Assembly (NCBI GenBank): GCA_942492735.1
Contig: OW818648.1
Span: 2,604,001 to 2,668,000, forward strand
From: Sporobacter sp942492735
GTDB lineage: Bacteria > Bacillota > Clostridia > Oscillospirales > Oscillospiraceae
Length of the DNA stretch: 64,000 nucleotides
Reading direction: 5' to 3'
The notes under the pieces were generated by a model. That model searched no databases, was not told the DNA's origin, and saw nothing but the letters and a program-made list of their open reading frames with translations. This document shows positions 43,743 through 52,950 of the stretch, one piece after another. Position numbers and translations under genes: made by a program. The stretch's first letter is position 1. Every line of letters begins with the position of its first letter.

Positions 43743-43879
43743 CCACCTCTGAATATTTGTACATGGCCTCCATCGTCGGCATCAAACCGATGGAGGCTCT
43801 TATTATGTTCCCAGGTGTAGTGTCCGACATGTTTGAGCTGTGGAAACGTCAGAACGTTACAAAGAGGGAGGATGAATAA
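43356..43879 (+). CDS. Tail assembly chaperone, -1 frameshift long form (gpGT-like)
   Basis: Slipping back one base at the A-run (43726-43734, containing A AAA AAA) gives EKKNELTTSEYLYMASIVGI then KPMEALIMFPGVVSDMFEL and stops at 43877-43879, directly before the tape measure ATG. Long-tailed phages make gpG and gpGT this way. The exact ratio is unknown. Confidence 0.8.
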
Positions 43880-46834
43880 ATGGGCGTAAGGGTAATCGCC
43901 ACAAAACTCGCAATAGACGGGGAACAAGAGTACCGCGACAAAATGCGAAGCGTAAACGATGAATTAAAAACACTTGGCACAGCATTGAGTTTAGTCGAGA
44001 GCAATTTTAAAGGTCAGGCTAATAGCATGGACGCGCTGACAGCCAAAGGCGGCGCTCTGCAGAACCTATATGACAAGCAGGCCGACAAGGTCAAGGAGCT
44101 GGCTGGGGCGCTGGAAAACGCTCAAAGCGCACAGTCTGCGTATGTAAAGCGCGTTGAGAGCGCAAAGACCGCGCTTTCTTCTGCAGAAGCTGAAATGGAA
44201 CGGCTAAAAAACAGTGCAGAGGATACCGCTACAGCCCAAAAAAAACTCGCGGACGAAATCAATAGACTCGGAAACGAGTTGGAAGAATCGGCTGCGCACG
44301 AGACAGCCGCCGCCAGGGGTGTAAACGAATGGCAGCGGCAGCTCAATACAGCAAAAACCACGCTTAATAATCTGGACTCTGAGCTGAAACAAAATAAGCA
44401 GTATCTGACCGAAGCGGACAAGGCTGCCGATAAATGCGCCACCTCCATCGATCGTTACGGCAAGCAGGCCAAAGAGGCTGCAACCGCAACGGGAGACACT
44501 GCCGAAAAAGGCGGACTCCTACAAAAAATATTCGCAGGCGGTTTTCTTGCAAACATCGCCACACAAGCACTTAACGCTGTCTGGTCGACGCTGAAAAACC
44601 TAGCTACTCAGGCAATGGAAACAGCAGACGAGTTGATGAAGATGTCCGACATCACTGGGCAGTCGGTTGAGTCCTTGCAGGCGCTTCAATACATCGGTGA
44701 CGATCTAGGCATATCGCTGGACACAATTGAAGGCGCTCAGAGGAAATTAACAAAATCAATGTCCGAGGCAAGCCAGGGCACTGAGGATTATGCAAATGCT
44801 TTTAAATCTCTCGGCGTTAGCGCGGTAGACCCAACGACGGGGGCGCTGCGTGATTCTACTGATGTTATGTATGAGGTTATGGATGCTCTCGGTAAAGTGT
44901 CGAACGAAACCGAGCGCGACGTTTTGGCAATGCAGCTTTTTGGCAAATCTGCCATGGAATTGAACCCGCTTATAAAAGCCGGATCCGAGCAGTTGAAAAG
45001 CCTATCGGATGAAGCAAAGAACACCGGTGCGGTTATGTCGGAGGACGCAGTCGAAGCATTAGATGCGTTTGGGGACTCGATGGATCACATCGGGCAAAAG
45101 GCAGAGGCGTTCGTAGGCGAAGTTTTAGCGGCTATCGCAAGCGGCGGAAAAACCGCAGCTGAGTCTATGCAAGATCTTACAGACGGTATCGGAAGAACCC
45201 AAGGAGTCATGGAGCTAATAGAGCAGTATGAGCAGCTTCAGTTGGAACTCTCGAATTCGGGCCTGTCAGAGGAAGCAGCAGCAGCGAAAACTGACGAACT
45301 GAACAGGGTAAAACAGGAACTGATTGACGTTTCTGGCGGTGTCGTAACAGCGCTCGGACTTGAAAACGGATCATACGACGAGCAGGTTTCAACACTTAAG
45401 GGACTAAACGAGACACACCAGGAAATTTATATGCAGCAACTTGCCGCATTAGCCCTCGCCAACACCGGGGCAGTGGCTGAAAAAAAACGCTCCGACGCCA
45501 TAGCTGATAGCAACCGTCTTTATGGCGAGTACATCGACTCATTAAAAAGTGTAAATGATGTTGCGCAAGGCGACTGGCTCACTCAATTCATGGACGGATT
45601 TGCTGCATTTGATCTCAACCTAAAGTCTGCCGCTGAGCAGGCTGCATATTTCAAGTTGGGCACAGACAATGCGGCAGCGAGCATAGCGCAACTTGGGGTT
45701 GACGCCGCCGCCGGTCAAGAGGCGCTCGCAAAACTTATAGAAGTGTCTGGGTCTGTCGAAGCTGCTGCGTCATATTTAGGTATCACAGTCGAAGATCTCA
45801 ACACAAGATTGGCAGGCGCTGCCGGTGCCGTCCAGCTGCTCTCAGCAGCAGAGCAGAATGCCGCCACCGTCTTGGACGAGTTCGCGCAGAAAGTTGACGA
45901 TCTCCAGGTGAGCTACAACGAAATGTATGCCTCAGCTACCGAAGCCATCAATGGCACGATCGGGCTGTGGGAAGAGATGGATGCCAGCGCAATAAAGACC
46001 GCCGAGGAAGTGAAGTCGGCGCTTCAAAGTCAGATCGACTGGCTGAATAATTACGACATGAACCTGACAGCGCTCGAAAATCGCAAGATTTCGGGCGTTG
46101 ATTTAACGCCGTTATTAACAAGCCTGTCGGACGGTACGGAAGAATCCGCGGCGATTCTCTCAGGACTTCGCGCTGCCACAGACGACGAGGTGAGACAGAT
46201 TGTTGAGAGCTTCAACCGAGTGGGAGAGGGTAAGGATACACTAGCGTCAAACATGGCCCAAGTCAAAACCGAGTTCTTGGAAAATATAGAGTCCATGACG
46301 AACGAGGCTATAGCCAAGATGGCGATGGCTGATCAGGCCGGAGACGCCGCAAACGACACGATGCAGGGCTATATCGACGGGATATATGACAAACAAGACG
46401 CGGTTGTCGCTGCCTTCCGTGAGACAGCAAAAGCCGCCAATCAGGGATTCAAAGATGAATTGGAAATCAAGTCCCCGTCAAAAGTTGCCGTTAAAACCTC
46501 GGGGTATTACTGGGAAGGCATCATGCTGGCGGCACGGCAGAACGAAGAGGCGCTAGCGGCTCAGTTTGCCGAAACCGCAGGCAAAGCAAACAAAGCAGCT
46601 CAGACAGCCATGCCGTCATCGGTTGATATTCCGCAACGGGACACCGGGGCGTCGGCAGCTCAGATCGGAGACGCAATATCAAAGTCGCTCAACTCCGGAA
46701 TCTCCGGAGAATCGAAAACGATCACAATAAATCTGACGGCAGTATCTCAGCTTGACGGTCGTCAGATTGCAAAATCCACGTACAAGTACAACGTCGAAGA
46801 ATCTTCCCTGCAAGGCACAAATCTGATCGAGTGA
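43880..46834 (+). CDS. Tape measure protein
   Basis: Sets tail length and helps DNA entry. 984 residues: long coiled-coil stretches at about 20-190 (KQADKVKELAGALENAQSAQ), a small hydrophobic region near 210-235 (LLQKIFAGGFLANIATQALN), ADELMKMSDITGQSVESLQA, and a C-terminal KDELEIKSPSKVAVKTSGYY motif common in siphovirus tape measures. GGGAGGATG precedes the ATG. The length implies a tail of well over 100 nm by the usual rule. Confidence 0.95.
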   Translation: MGVRVIATKLAIDGEQEYRDKMRSVNDELKTLGTALSLVESNFKGQANSMDALTAKGGALQNLYDKQADKVKELAGALENAQSAQSAYVKRVESAKTALSSAEAEMERLKNSAEDTATAQKKLADEINRLGNELEESAAHETAAARGVNEWQRQLNTAKTTLNNLDSELKQNKQYLTEADKAADKCATSIDRYGKQAKEAATATGDTAEKGGLLQKIFAGGFLANIATQALNAVWSTLKNLATQAMETADELMKMSDITGQSVESLQALQYIGDDLGISLDTIEGAQRKLTKSMSEASQGTEDYANAFKSLGVSAVDPTTGALRDSTDVMYEVMDALGKVSNETERDVLAMQLFGKSAMELNPLIKAGSEQLKSLSDEAKNTGAVMSEDAVEALDAFGDSMDHIGQKAEAFVGEVLAAIASGGKTAAESMQDLTDGIGRTQGVMELIEQYEQLQLELSNSGLSEEAAAAKTDELNRVKQELIDVSGGVVTALGLENGSYDEQVSTLKGLNETHQEIYMQQLAALALANTGAVAEKKRSDAIADSNRLYGEYIDSLKSVNDVAQGDWLTQFMDGFAAFDLNLKSAAEQAAYFKLGTDNAAASIAQLGVDAAAGQEALAKLIEVSGSVEAAASYLGITVEDLNTRLAGAAGAVQLLSAAEQNAATVLDEFAQKVDDLQVSYNEMYASATEAINGTIGLWEEMDASAIKTAEEVKSALQSQIDWLNNYDMNLTALENRKISGVDLTPLLTSLSDGTEESAAILSGLRAATDDEVRQIVESFNRVGEGKDTLASNMAQVKTEFLENIESMTNEAIAKMAMADQAGDAANDTMQGYIDGIYDKQDAVVAAFRETAKAANQGFKDELEIKSPSKVAVKTSGYYWEGIMLAARQNEEALAAQFAETAGKANKAAQTAMPSSVDIPQRDTGASAAQIGDAISKSLNSGISGESKTITINLTAVSQLDGRQIAKSTYKYNVEESSLQGTNLIE

Positions 46835-46844
46835 GGTGAGCGAG

Positions 46845-47219
46845 ATGCTTTTCCAACCGTTTAAAATTAACTCCCATGATTACACGGCACATGTCAGAAA
46901 AGACGGCATTTCGACCAACTACGTCCCGATTAGCGGATTGCCAGAAAAATACACGATGGACGGCACCTTGCACGACGACGTGTTGATAAATAAAGCCATA
47001 TACACTATCCGGTTTAATCCTCTTATTCCAGCTATCGCTCAGGAGATCCTCAACGAATACCGGGCAAAGCATATGTATATTACCGTTTATGATATCTCAA
47101 CGGGCACCAATAGGACAATCTACGTTAAGCCGGCGTCTATACTGGCCGCGCCTTCGCTTGTAACACAGGGCGCTGTGGTGTACTGGCAAATTGGTGACCT
47201 CACCTTCCGGGAGGTGTGA
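46845..47219 (+). CDS. Small tail-tip protein
   Basis: 124 residues following the tape measure gene: FQPFKINSHDYTAHVRKDGI, LPEKYTMDGTLHDDVL and VVYWQIGDLTFREV. Position suggests a distal tail or baseplate component. GAGGTG picks ATG 46845. Confidence 0.6.
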   Translation: MLFQPFKINSHDYTAHVRKDGISTNYVPISGLPEKYTMDGTLHDDVLINKAIYTIRFNPLIPAIAQEILNEYRAKHMYITVYDISTGTNRTIYVKPASILAAPSLVTQGAVVYWQIGDLTFREV

Positions 47220-47220
47220 C

Positions 47221-49284
47221 GTGGCTGAGTTGATATATAACGGCATCACCTACGAAAGCGAAATCGTAAGCGGAGCGGGTGGACTTGAGTTAAATCATGC
47301 AATGGTCGGAGAGACGCTGACGGTTGACTCGCTCTCTGTTCAGCTCGTCACCGGGGACGTGCCTGACCGGTTTGTCGCAGCGGATCAGACGGAAGATGAT
47401 TGGTTTATCACGGCTGACGGATACGAGCTAGTCGCGCACGGAGAAAACAAAACACCCGTTGCTGTGACTAACGGAGCTGGACAGTGTTACGTCGACGACG
47501 ACCTTATCGGGCAATACTATTTTACCGAACTGCACCGTACTGGGACGCACGAACACGCTCTGACGTTCTATTCGGCGGTATGGCTCCTTGAGCTATCCTG
47601 GCACGTCGGGGGATTGTACACCGGGCAAACAGCCGGGGATATCCTGGACGACATTATCGGTGACGTGCCGCACACCATCGACGACGATATCGCCGCGATA
47701 CAGGTTTACGGTTATCTGCCATATGCAAGGCGCAGAGCAAATCTGCAAATGGCACTAATGGCTATAGGAGGGGCGGTAAGGAACGCCGCTGGAGGGTCCC
47801 TGCGGATCACGTCGCTGACCGATACAGTCGCGGGTGTATTTGACGAAAGTCGCGTTTTCGTCGGCGGGTCAATCGTTGATAAAAACCCAGCAACGGCCGT
47901 ACAGGTGACGGAACACAATTATTTAGAAACGACAGAAACGACAGAAACGGCAACGTTATTTAACGACTCAACGATCACGACAGAAACGGTAATATTTAAG
48001 GAGCCATATCATGATCTGAGTATCACCGGCGGCACGATTACGGCATCAGGTGTGAATTTCTGTACGTTTACCGCGTCGGGCGCCGTCGTGCTCACGGGAC
48101 AGAAATATCAGCACGTTACCAGGGTAATAACCTTCGGCACGACACCGACAGGCGCAGCCAGCGATAACGTGAAATCGGTTGTCAACAATACGCTGCTGAC
48201 ACCAAATAACGCAGTTATTGTCGCTGAAAAATTGTACGATTATCTCTCGGTCGCACAGTCGTTAAAAGCGGAAGTGCTATTTGGTACAGAACGTCCAGGT
48301 GATGTAGTAAGTATTGTCCATCCGTACACGCTGGAGCTTGTGGAAGCCTGTGCAAAACCAATGTCGATATCATTCGGTGCGACAGAGCTTAGAGCAGCAG
48401 CTGAATTTCTGGTGGGGTATAAACCGCCGGGAGCGATAGCGGGATTTCAGAATTATGTGGTGTTGACAGGTGCGGGGACGTGGACAGTACCGGCAGGAGT
48501 GACAAGAATCAGGGTGATACTTGTCGGTAATGGAGAAGGAGCAGGGGGCGGAAACGACGGAGAAGACGGTACGTTTAGCGCCAGTGGGGTTTGGACGAAT
48601 GGTCATGCTGGCGTCGGAGGCACAGGAGGAGAAAAAGGCCTTAGTGGATTAATATTCGAGATAAACAACAACGTTTCACCTGGAGCCGATTACAATTATT
48701 CATGTCCTGACGGGGGGCTCGGAGGCCTTGCTGGAATCACTGGTGAAACAGGCGAAGCGACTCTGTTTGGAGATCTTTCATCGGCGTTTGGCCGTCGGTT
48801 CCCGTATGGGTATTATGAGCCAAAAAGCGGCTTGACATTTGGCACCGATGGTATAGATGGAGTGAGCGGAGGAACTGGTCATGGCATTAATAATGATCCG
48901 GGAACAAATCTTACTTACAACGGGATCACATATACAATTGGTCAGGATGGTCAACTTCTAACCAGTAATGGCATTACAGCTTACCCTGGCCTTGGTGGCG
49001 GTCCGGCCGTAGGAAGCAACGGTGAAAACGGCACCAACGGGAGAGTTGAGTATATTTGGGGTAATTGGCAACGTCTGGACGGCAACGGAGGAAACGGTGG
49101 CGACGGTTCGGAAGGTTCGGACGGAACGGGATACGGAAGCGGTGGGAGCGGTGGCCACGGCGGCGGTGGTGGAGGACAATCGTGTCAAAAAAACATTACT
49201 TGGGGGTCTGGATATCCGGGGATCGGTGGTACTGGCGGAGCGGGTGGTGACGGTGGATCCGGCGCTATCGTAATCTATTATTGA
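47221..49284 (+). CDS. Tail hub protein with glycine-rich adhesin-like C-terminus
   Basis: 687 residues from GTG 47221 after GGGAGG. The first 410 residues look like a tail-tip hub (TYESEIVSGAGGLELNHAMV, DRFVAADQTEDDWFITADGY, LKAEVLFGTERPGDVVSIVH). From about 415 on, a WTVPAGVTRIRVILVG module leads into a very glycine-rich domain (GGNGGDGSEGSDG, GGSGGHGGGGGG) of the kind found at phage receptor-binding tips. The protein likely makes first contact with the host surface. Confidence 0.75.
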   Translation: MAELIYNGITYESEIVSGAGGLELNHAMVGETLTVDSLSVQLVTGDVPDRFVAADQTEDDWFITADGYELVAHGENKTPVAVTNGAGQCYVDDDLIGQYYFTELHRTGTHEHALTFYSAVWLLELSWHVGGLYTGQTAGDILDDIIGDVPHTIDDDIAAIQVYGYLPYARRRANLQMALMAIGGAVRNAAGGSLRITSLTDTVAGVFDESRVFVGGSIVDKNPATAVQVTEHNYLETTETTETATLFNDSTITTETVIFKEPYHDLSITGGTITASGVNFCTFTASGAVVLTGQKYQHVTRVITFGTTPTGAASDNVKSVVNNTLLTPNNAVIVAEKLYDYLSVAQSLKAEVLFGTERPGDVVSIVHPYTLELVEACAKPMSISFGATELRAAAEFLVGYKPPGAIAGFQNYVVLTGAGTWTVPAGVTRIRVILVGNGEGAGGGNDGEDGTFSASGVWTNGHAGVGGTGGEKGLSGLIFEINNNVSPGADYNYSCPDGGLGGLAGITGETGEATLFGDLSSAFGRRFPYGYYEPKSGLTFGTDGIDGVSGGTGHGINNDPGTNLTYNGITYTIGQDGQLLTSNGITAYPGLGGGPAVGSNGENGTNGRVEYIWGNWQRLDGNGGNGGDGSEGSDGTGYGSGGSGGHGGGGGGQSCQKNITWGSGYPGIGGTGGAGGDGGSGAIVIYY

Positions 49285-49293
49285 GGTGACAAC

Positions 49294-49662
49294 ATGATAC
49301 ATACATCGGATTACACAGCGGCGCAGATCGAGGCGCTTCTCGATGCAATCAATATACAGATGTCTGCCGGCACGGCGCTTCCGGCTACAACAGGCACCAT
49401 GACAGCCACGATGGACGGCGGGCGTAAAACAATAACCCCGACCGGAGACTGCACGTTCAACGCTTCAGGAGGAGTAGCGGGCCAGCTCTGCACGTTCATT
49501 ATAACAACCTCGGGGACGAGCTCATACGTACTGACATTCGGAACAAACTTTAAATCACAGGGCACTCTTGCAACGGGCACGGTGACTGCAAAAATATTCA
49601 CGGTGACCTTCCGATACGACGGCACAAACTGGTGCGAGATCGCCAGAACAACAGCAATGTAA
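49294..49662 (+). CDS. Small tail-associated beta protein
   Basis: 122 residues, beta-rich and Thr/Gly-rich: TTGTMTATMDGGRKTITPTG, then VTAKIFTVTFRYDGTNWCEI. Likely a tail fibre or tip accessory by position. Confidence 0.55.
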   Translation: MIHTSDYTAAQIEALLDAINIQMSAGTALPATTGTMTATMDGGRKTITPTGDCTFNASGGVAGQLCTFIITTSGTSSYVLTFGTNFKSQGTLATGTVTAKIFTVTFRYDGTNWCEIARTTAM

Positions 49663-49665
49663 AAA

Positions 49666-49690
49666 ACCGCCCGGAGGCGGTATTTCTATT
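49666..49690 (+). terminator. Short intrinsic terminator-like hairpin
   Basis: ACCGCC/GGCGGT with a CGGA loop followed by ATTTCTATT. A near copy lies at 52065-52090. Both stand before small structural genes. Confidence 0.5.
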
Positions 49691-49705
49691 ATTGGAGGTA
49701 TTATC

Positions 49706-49891
49706 ATGGCTGGAAAACTTATAAACCCACAGACAATAAAAAGCTATCAATATGCGACAACCGACGACTCTTCGACATATCCAACGGCGGACGACTGCGG
49801 TGTCGGCAGCACGATTACGTTGATCAATGAAACAACGCATGCCGTCGCCGGGTTTCTGAAGTTCGACGGTACCGCCTGGAACACACTGTAA
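49706..49891 (+). CDS. Small tail-region protein
   Basis: 61 residues: KLINPQTIKSYQYATTDDSS then LINETTHAVAGFLKFDGTAW. GGAGG precedes the ATG. Probably a tail or fibre component by position. Confidence 0.5.
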   Translation: MAGKLINPQTIKSYQYATTDDSSTYPTADDCGVGSTITLINETTHAVAGFLKFDGTAWNTL

Positions 49892-49902
49892 GGAGGTGCA
49901 AT

Positions 49903-51024
49903 ATGAGTGATATTGCAGAAGCCGCTTATTTAAAAGCAAAACAAGTTGAGCAGCAAAATAGCGAATTGTCTGCGCACTTCCAGACAGAATCGGGATTAAA
50001 CCTATTTAACAGGGATTCCGCCAGCAACATCGCAGGATACTACAGGTCGCCGTCCACAGGAAACGATGTTGCCGACTCGTCGTTTACGATTTCTCACTTT
50101 ATTCCTATTCAAAACGGGCATACGTACGTATTTGATGTTTACTACTCATTTTTTGGCGGTACCGCCGCAAAAATCAGATTATACGATGCGAGCTTTACAA
50201 GCATCGCTACACCGACCGGCACCCTGCTAGACGACAACGATCATGCCCGAATTACAATTGCAAGTGCCGACGCCGTTTACGTAGTCGCAAACACAAAAGG
50301 CGGATTTCAATTTATCGAGGCATCAAATTATCCGACGGCGTATAATGCCTACGGCTCAAAATCCGCCTTAAAAGCAGACCCGTTTGGCAATGCGGCAAAA
50401 AGCCTTTTCAATCCATTGTGGGGCAAGTATGTCGTATTCGAGGGTACAAGCCTAACAGCCGGTACTGGCGATAGCGCCGGCGGCGGCTTTGTTACGCGTC
50501 TTTCGACTCGAAATAATATGGCGATACTTAACTCTGCTGTCGGCGGCGGTACGGTGGCATATTACGATTCTGAACACCATTGTATTTGTCGAGCTGTTGC
50601 AACCTTGCATCAGGGCGCAGACTATTTCATTTTTAACGGCGGGGCAAATGATGCCGACTATGAGGGAGCAGGCAATGCCGGAGAATTAACAACCGGGTAT
50701 TCAGCAGCATTTACGGATACCATATTTGCTCACGCGATGGAAAAAACAATCAAAGCCGCAATTGCGCGTTACCCTACCAAGAAAATCGGATTCATCATCA
50801 GCTATAAAAACGGTGATGCGGCAACACAGGCAAACCGCAAGGCGTATTTTGATGTAGCAATCTTGGCATGTAAAAAATGGGGCATCCCTTACTTGAACTT
50901 GTGGGACGATTGCTATATCAACCAAGAGGTCACGCCAACTTTGTTCTACGACACACAGCACTTAAACGCTGCGGGGTATGACACGCTTACGCCGATTATA
51001 GAAGCGTGGATGAAAACGCTCTAA
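49903..51024 (+). CDS. SGNH-family tail esterase
   Basis: 373 residues with an N-terminal beta-rich attachment part and a C-terminal SGNH hydrolase: the catalytic Ser in FEGTSLTAGTG (about 187), the Gly block SAVGGG, the Asn block FNGGANDAD and the Asp-His pair in DTQHLNAAGYDTL. Phage-borne esterases of this type deacetylate surface polysaccharide or wall polymers during adsorption. AAGGAGG precedes the ATG. Confidence 0.82.
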   Translation: MSDIAEAAYLKAKQVEQQNSELSAHFQTESGLNLFNRDSASNIAGYYRSPSTGNDVADSSFTISHFIPIQNGHTYVFDVYYSFFGGTAAKIRLYDASFTSIATPTGTLLDDNDHARITIASADAVYVVANTKGGFQFIEASNYPTAYNAYGSKSALKADPFGNAAKSLFNPLWGKYVVFEGTSLTAGTGDSAGGGFVTRLSTRNNMAILNSAVGGGTVAYYDSEHHCICRAVATLHQGADYFIFNGGANDADYEGAGNAGELTTGYSAAFTDTIFAHAMEKTIKAAIARYPTKKIGFIISYKNGDAATQANRKAYFDVAILACKKWGIPYLNLWDDCYINQEVTPTLFYDTQHLNAAGYDTLTPIIEAWMKTL

Positions 51025-51260
51025 CCCTCGTCTATTTCGATGAAGCCTATTCCCTGACAAGTAGGGCAATCGCCCCAATCGTCAATACAAGCGCCTCCAC
51101 AATCGGGGCATTCGATGTGATAATGTGGATGAAACTTAGTGTTCTTTAAGCACTTTCGTTTTGCACGTTCCTTTTTGCTGTAGTATTCAGTATTCGCAAC
51201 AATAATAAGGATGATAACTGACGCTACTATGATGCTATAGGTTAGAGCAAGAGAATCCAT
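51021..51260 (-). CDS. Small membrane protein with zinc ribbon, minus-strand cargo
   Basis: 79 residues starting MDSLALTYSIIVASVIILII, a single transmembrane helix, followed by a Cys4 zinc ribbon (CPDCGGAC and CPTCQGIGF). GGAAGGTG picks the ATG at 51260. It runs against the late operon and ends tail to tail with the esterase gene, so it may be a moron expressed in the lysogen. Confidence 0.5.
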   Translation of the reverse strand: MDSLALTYSIIVASVIILIIVANTEYYSKKERAKRKCLKNTKFHPHYHIECPDCGGACIDDWGDCPTCQGIGFIEIDEG

Positions 51261-51358
51261 AGTAATCACCTTCCGCATATTATCATAATCCCATAATCAG
51301 ACAATTGCAACTACGCAGACAATTTAACAATTACCGGATCAGAGCGGTGCAATATGTA

Positions 51359-51403
51359 ATAGCGCAGGTTTAGGATAATTTATGTCCCTAATCCCTGCGC
51401 TAT
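51359..51403. repeat. Large imperfect hairpin
   Basis: ATAGCGCAGG/CCTGCGCTAT forms a 10-bp outer stem and TTAGG/CCTAA an inner one. It overlaps the end of the minus-strand frame at 51380-51565 and has no clear U-tract on either side. The rest of 51404-51641 holds no other convincing gene. Confidence 0.5.
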
Positions 51404-51565
51404 CTTTATACAGTACGGTGTGATCGTAACTTGTACGGTATTAGTGTTCCGCTTATTTCTAATATTACGCAAATAATAAGCCGCCGACCCTGCGCTAACA
51501 GGAACGGCGGCAGCCTCCCGGGAAACCGTGATGATGACAATCCGGGCGATGGTAGTATTATACAT
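51380..51565 (-). CDS. Possible small protein, minus strand
   Basis: A 61-codon frame: MYNTTIARIVIITVSREAAA, then AYYLRNIRNKRNTNTVQVTI. It reads like a protein, but its ribosome site (GGGACGG) is weak and I do not recognise the family. Confidence 0.35.
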   Translation of the reverse strand: MYNTTIARIVIITVSREAAAVPVSAGSAAYYLRNIRNKRNTNTVQVTITPYCIKIAQGLGT

Positions 51566-51641
51566 AACCGTCCCGAGAAAGGGAAGGGGAAAGTAAAATA
51601 TATACAATATTATGCGCAGATTGCGCAGGAAAGGAAACCAG

Positions 51642-52001
51642 ATGAAAAAAGGAATACTGAAAATCGTTGATCCACTCGGTCGTGCAGTTGCTTTTTTCTG
51701 CCCCGGATGCAAAGAGCTTCACACCGTTAACATTATCGACCTTCACCCGTGCTGGAGCTTCAACGGCGATTACGAAAAGCCGACATTCAGCCCGTCAATA
51801 CTCGTAAGGAGCGGTCATTACGCAAGTACGAAAAAAGACGATTGCTGGTGCAACTTTGAAGAACGTTTCCCCGACGAAGGACCGTCACCATATCATTGCT
51901 CCCAATGCCATAGCTTTGTGACGGATGGCAAGATTCAATTCCTCGGCGATTGTAGCCATGAGCTGGCAGGGAAGACGGTAGATCTGATTGAATGTCCATG
52001 A
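51642..52001 (+). CDS. DUF6527-like phage protein
   Basis: 119 residues with FFCPGCKELHTV, WSFNGDYEKPTFSPSILVR and HSFVTDGKIQFLGDCSHELA, the pattern of a small phage family sometimes listed as DUF6527. Cys and His pairs suggest a metal site. AGGAAAGG precedes ATG 51642. Function unknown. Confidence 0.65.
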   Translation: MKKGILKIVDPLGRAVAFFCPGCKELHTVNIIDLHPCWSFNGDYEKPTFSPSILVRSGHYASTKKDDCWCNFEERFPDEGPSPYHCSQCHSFVTDGKIQFLGDCSHELAGKTVDLIECP

Positions 52002-52064
52002 ATAGTTCATAGCAGCATAGATACAAGCCGGTTCTGTAAGGTACCGACTTTATTATAAACACGG

Positions 52065-52090
52065 CCGCCTGGAGGCGGTATTTTTATTGA
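52065..52090 (+). terminator. Short intrinsic terminator before the lysis genes
   Basis: CCGCC/GGCGG with a TGGA loop, then TATTTTTATT. It nearly matches the hairpin at 49666. Confidence 0.55.
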
Positions 52091-52106
52091 AGTGAGGCGG
52101 TCAACA

Positions 52107-52400
52107 TTGAATGCTTTTTCTATCGCAATGAGCGTTCTCGGAGGTTTGGGCGTACTGGCGGCGATATACTTCGGCGTCAAATCGTACAGCAGAAACGAAA
52201 AAAAAGAAGAGGCCGACACGGGGCAAAACAAAGGCGTCATGTTGACCGAGATCGGGTATATCAAATCTGGTGTGGACGATATAAAGCGTCGGCAAGCACA
52301 ACAGGACGACCGGCACGTCGCCACTCTTGAGCGTCTTGTGTGCGTAGAACAGAGCGTCAAAAATGCACACCACAGGATAGACGAAATATCAAAAATATAA
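52107..52400 (+). CDS. XhlA-like holin accessory protein
   Basis: 97 residues from TTG 52107 after GAGGCGG, with one N-terminal transmembrane helix (IAMSVLGGLGVLAAIYFGV) and a charged helical domain (IKSGVDDIKRRQAQQDDRHV). Size, topology and position before the holin resemble XhlA-like lysis accessories. Confidence 0.55.
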   Translation: MNAFSIAMSVLGGLGVLAAIYFGVKSYSRNEKKEEADTGQNKGVMLTEIGYIKSGVDDIKRRQAQQDDRHVATLERLVCVEQSVKNAHHRIDEISKI

Positions 52401-52410
52401 GGAGGTACAT

Positions 52411-52950
52411 ATGAAAAAGTTAATTCGCATTTTGGCACTCATCATCATCTTGGCACTCTTCATCATTCCCCTTGCGCTTACAGGTTGCGCACAGAGCGAG
52501 CAGCCTGTGGGAGAGGCAATCATCACGACCGACATGGTCAACACGATCCTGCAGACGCTCGTCACAGCAGTTTTTATCCCAGCTCTTATTTTTCTGGGGC
52601 GGGCGGCATTCGAATGGCTAAAAACAAAAACCAAAAATGCTATACTGGATAAATATTTTAACATGGCAAACGACGCAGTAAGTACGGCAGTCGCCGAGGT
52701 GATGCAGACATTTGTAACGACACTTAAAAATAACGGCACTTGGACGGAAGATTCGGCAAAACAGGCTTTATTAATGGCTAAGGCAAAGGCGCAGCAGATC
52801 ATGGGCGTCGCCGCTCTCAAAGCACTCCCGGATATTGTTGGGGACGTTGAGGTGTGGCTGACGAGCAAGATCGAAGCCGCGACGCTGGAGATTAAAAGCT
52901 ATACGCCGTTAATGCTGCCCGCCTGGACCGTAGAGGACGGCGTAAAATGA
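52411..52950 (+). CDS. Phage holin, LL-H family, with lipobox
   Basis: 179 residues matching LL-H-type holins: ILQTLVTAVFIPALIFLGRA, then a helical C-terminal part (AKQALLMAKAKAQQIMGVAA). Unusually, the N-terminus IRILALIIILALFIIPLALTG is followed by a cysteine (LTGCAQ), a good lipobox. AGGAGG precedes the ATG. Holins permeabilise the membrane for endolysin release. Confidence 0.78.
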   Translation: MKKLIRILALIIILALFIIPLALTGCAQSEQPVGEAIITTDMVNTILQTLVTAVFIPALIFLGRAAFEWLKTKTKNAILDKYFNMANDAVSTAVAEVMQTFVTTLKNNGTWTEDSAKQALLMAKAKAQQIMGVAALKALPDIVGDVEVWLTSKIEAATLEIKSYTPLMLPAWTVEDGVK

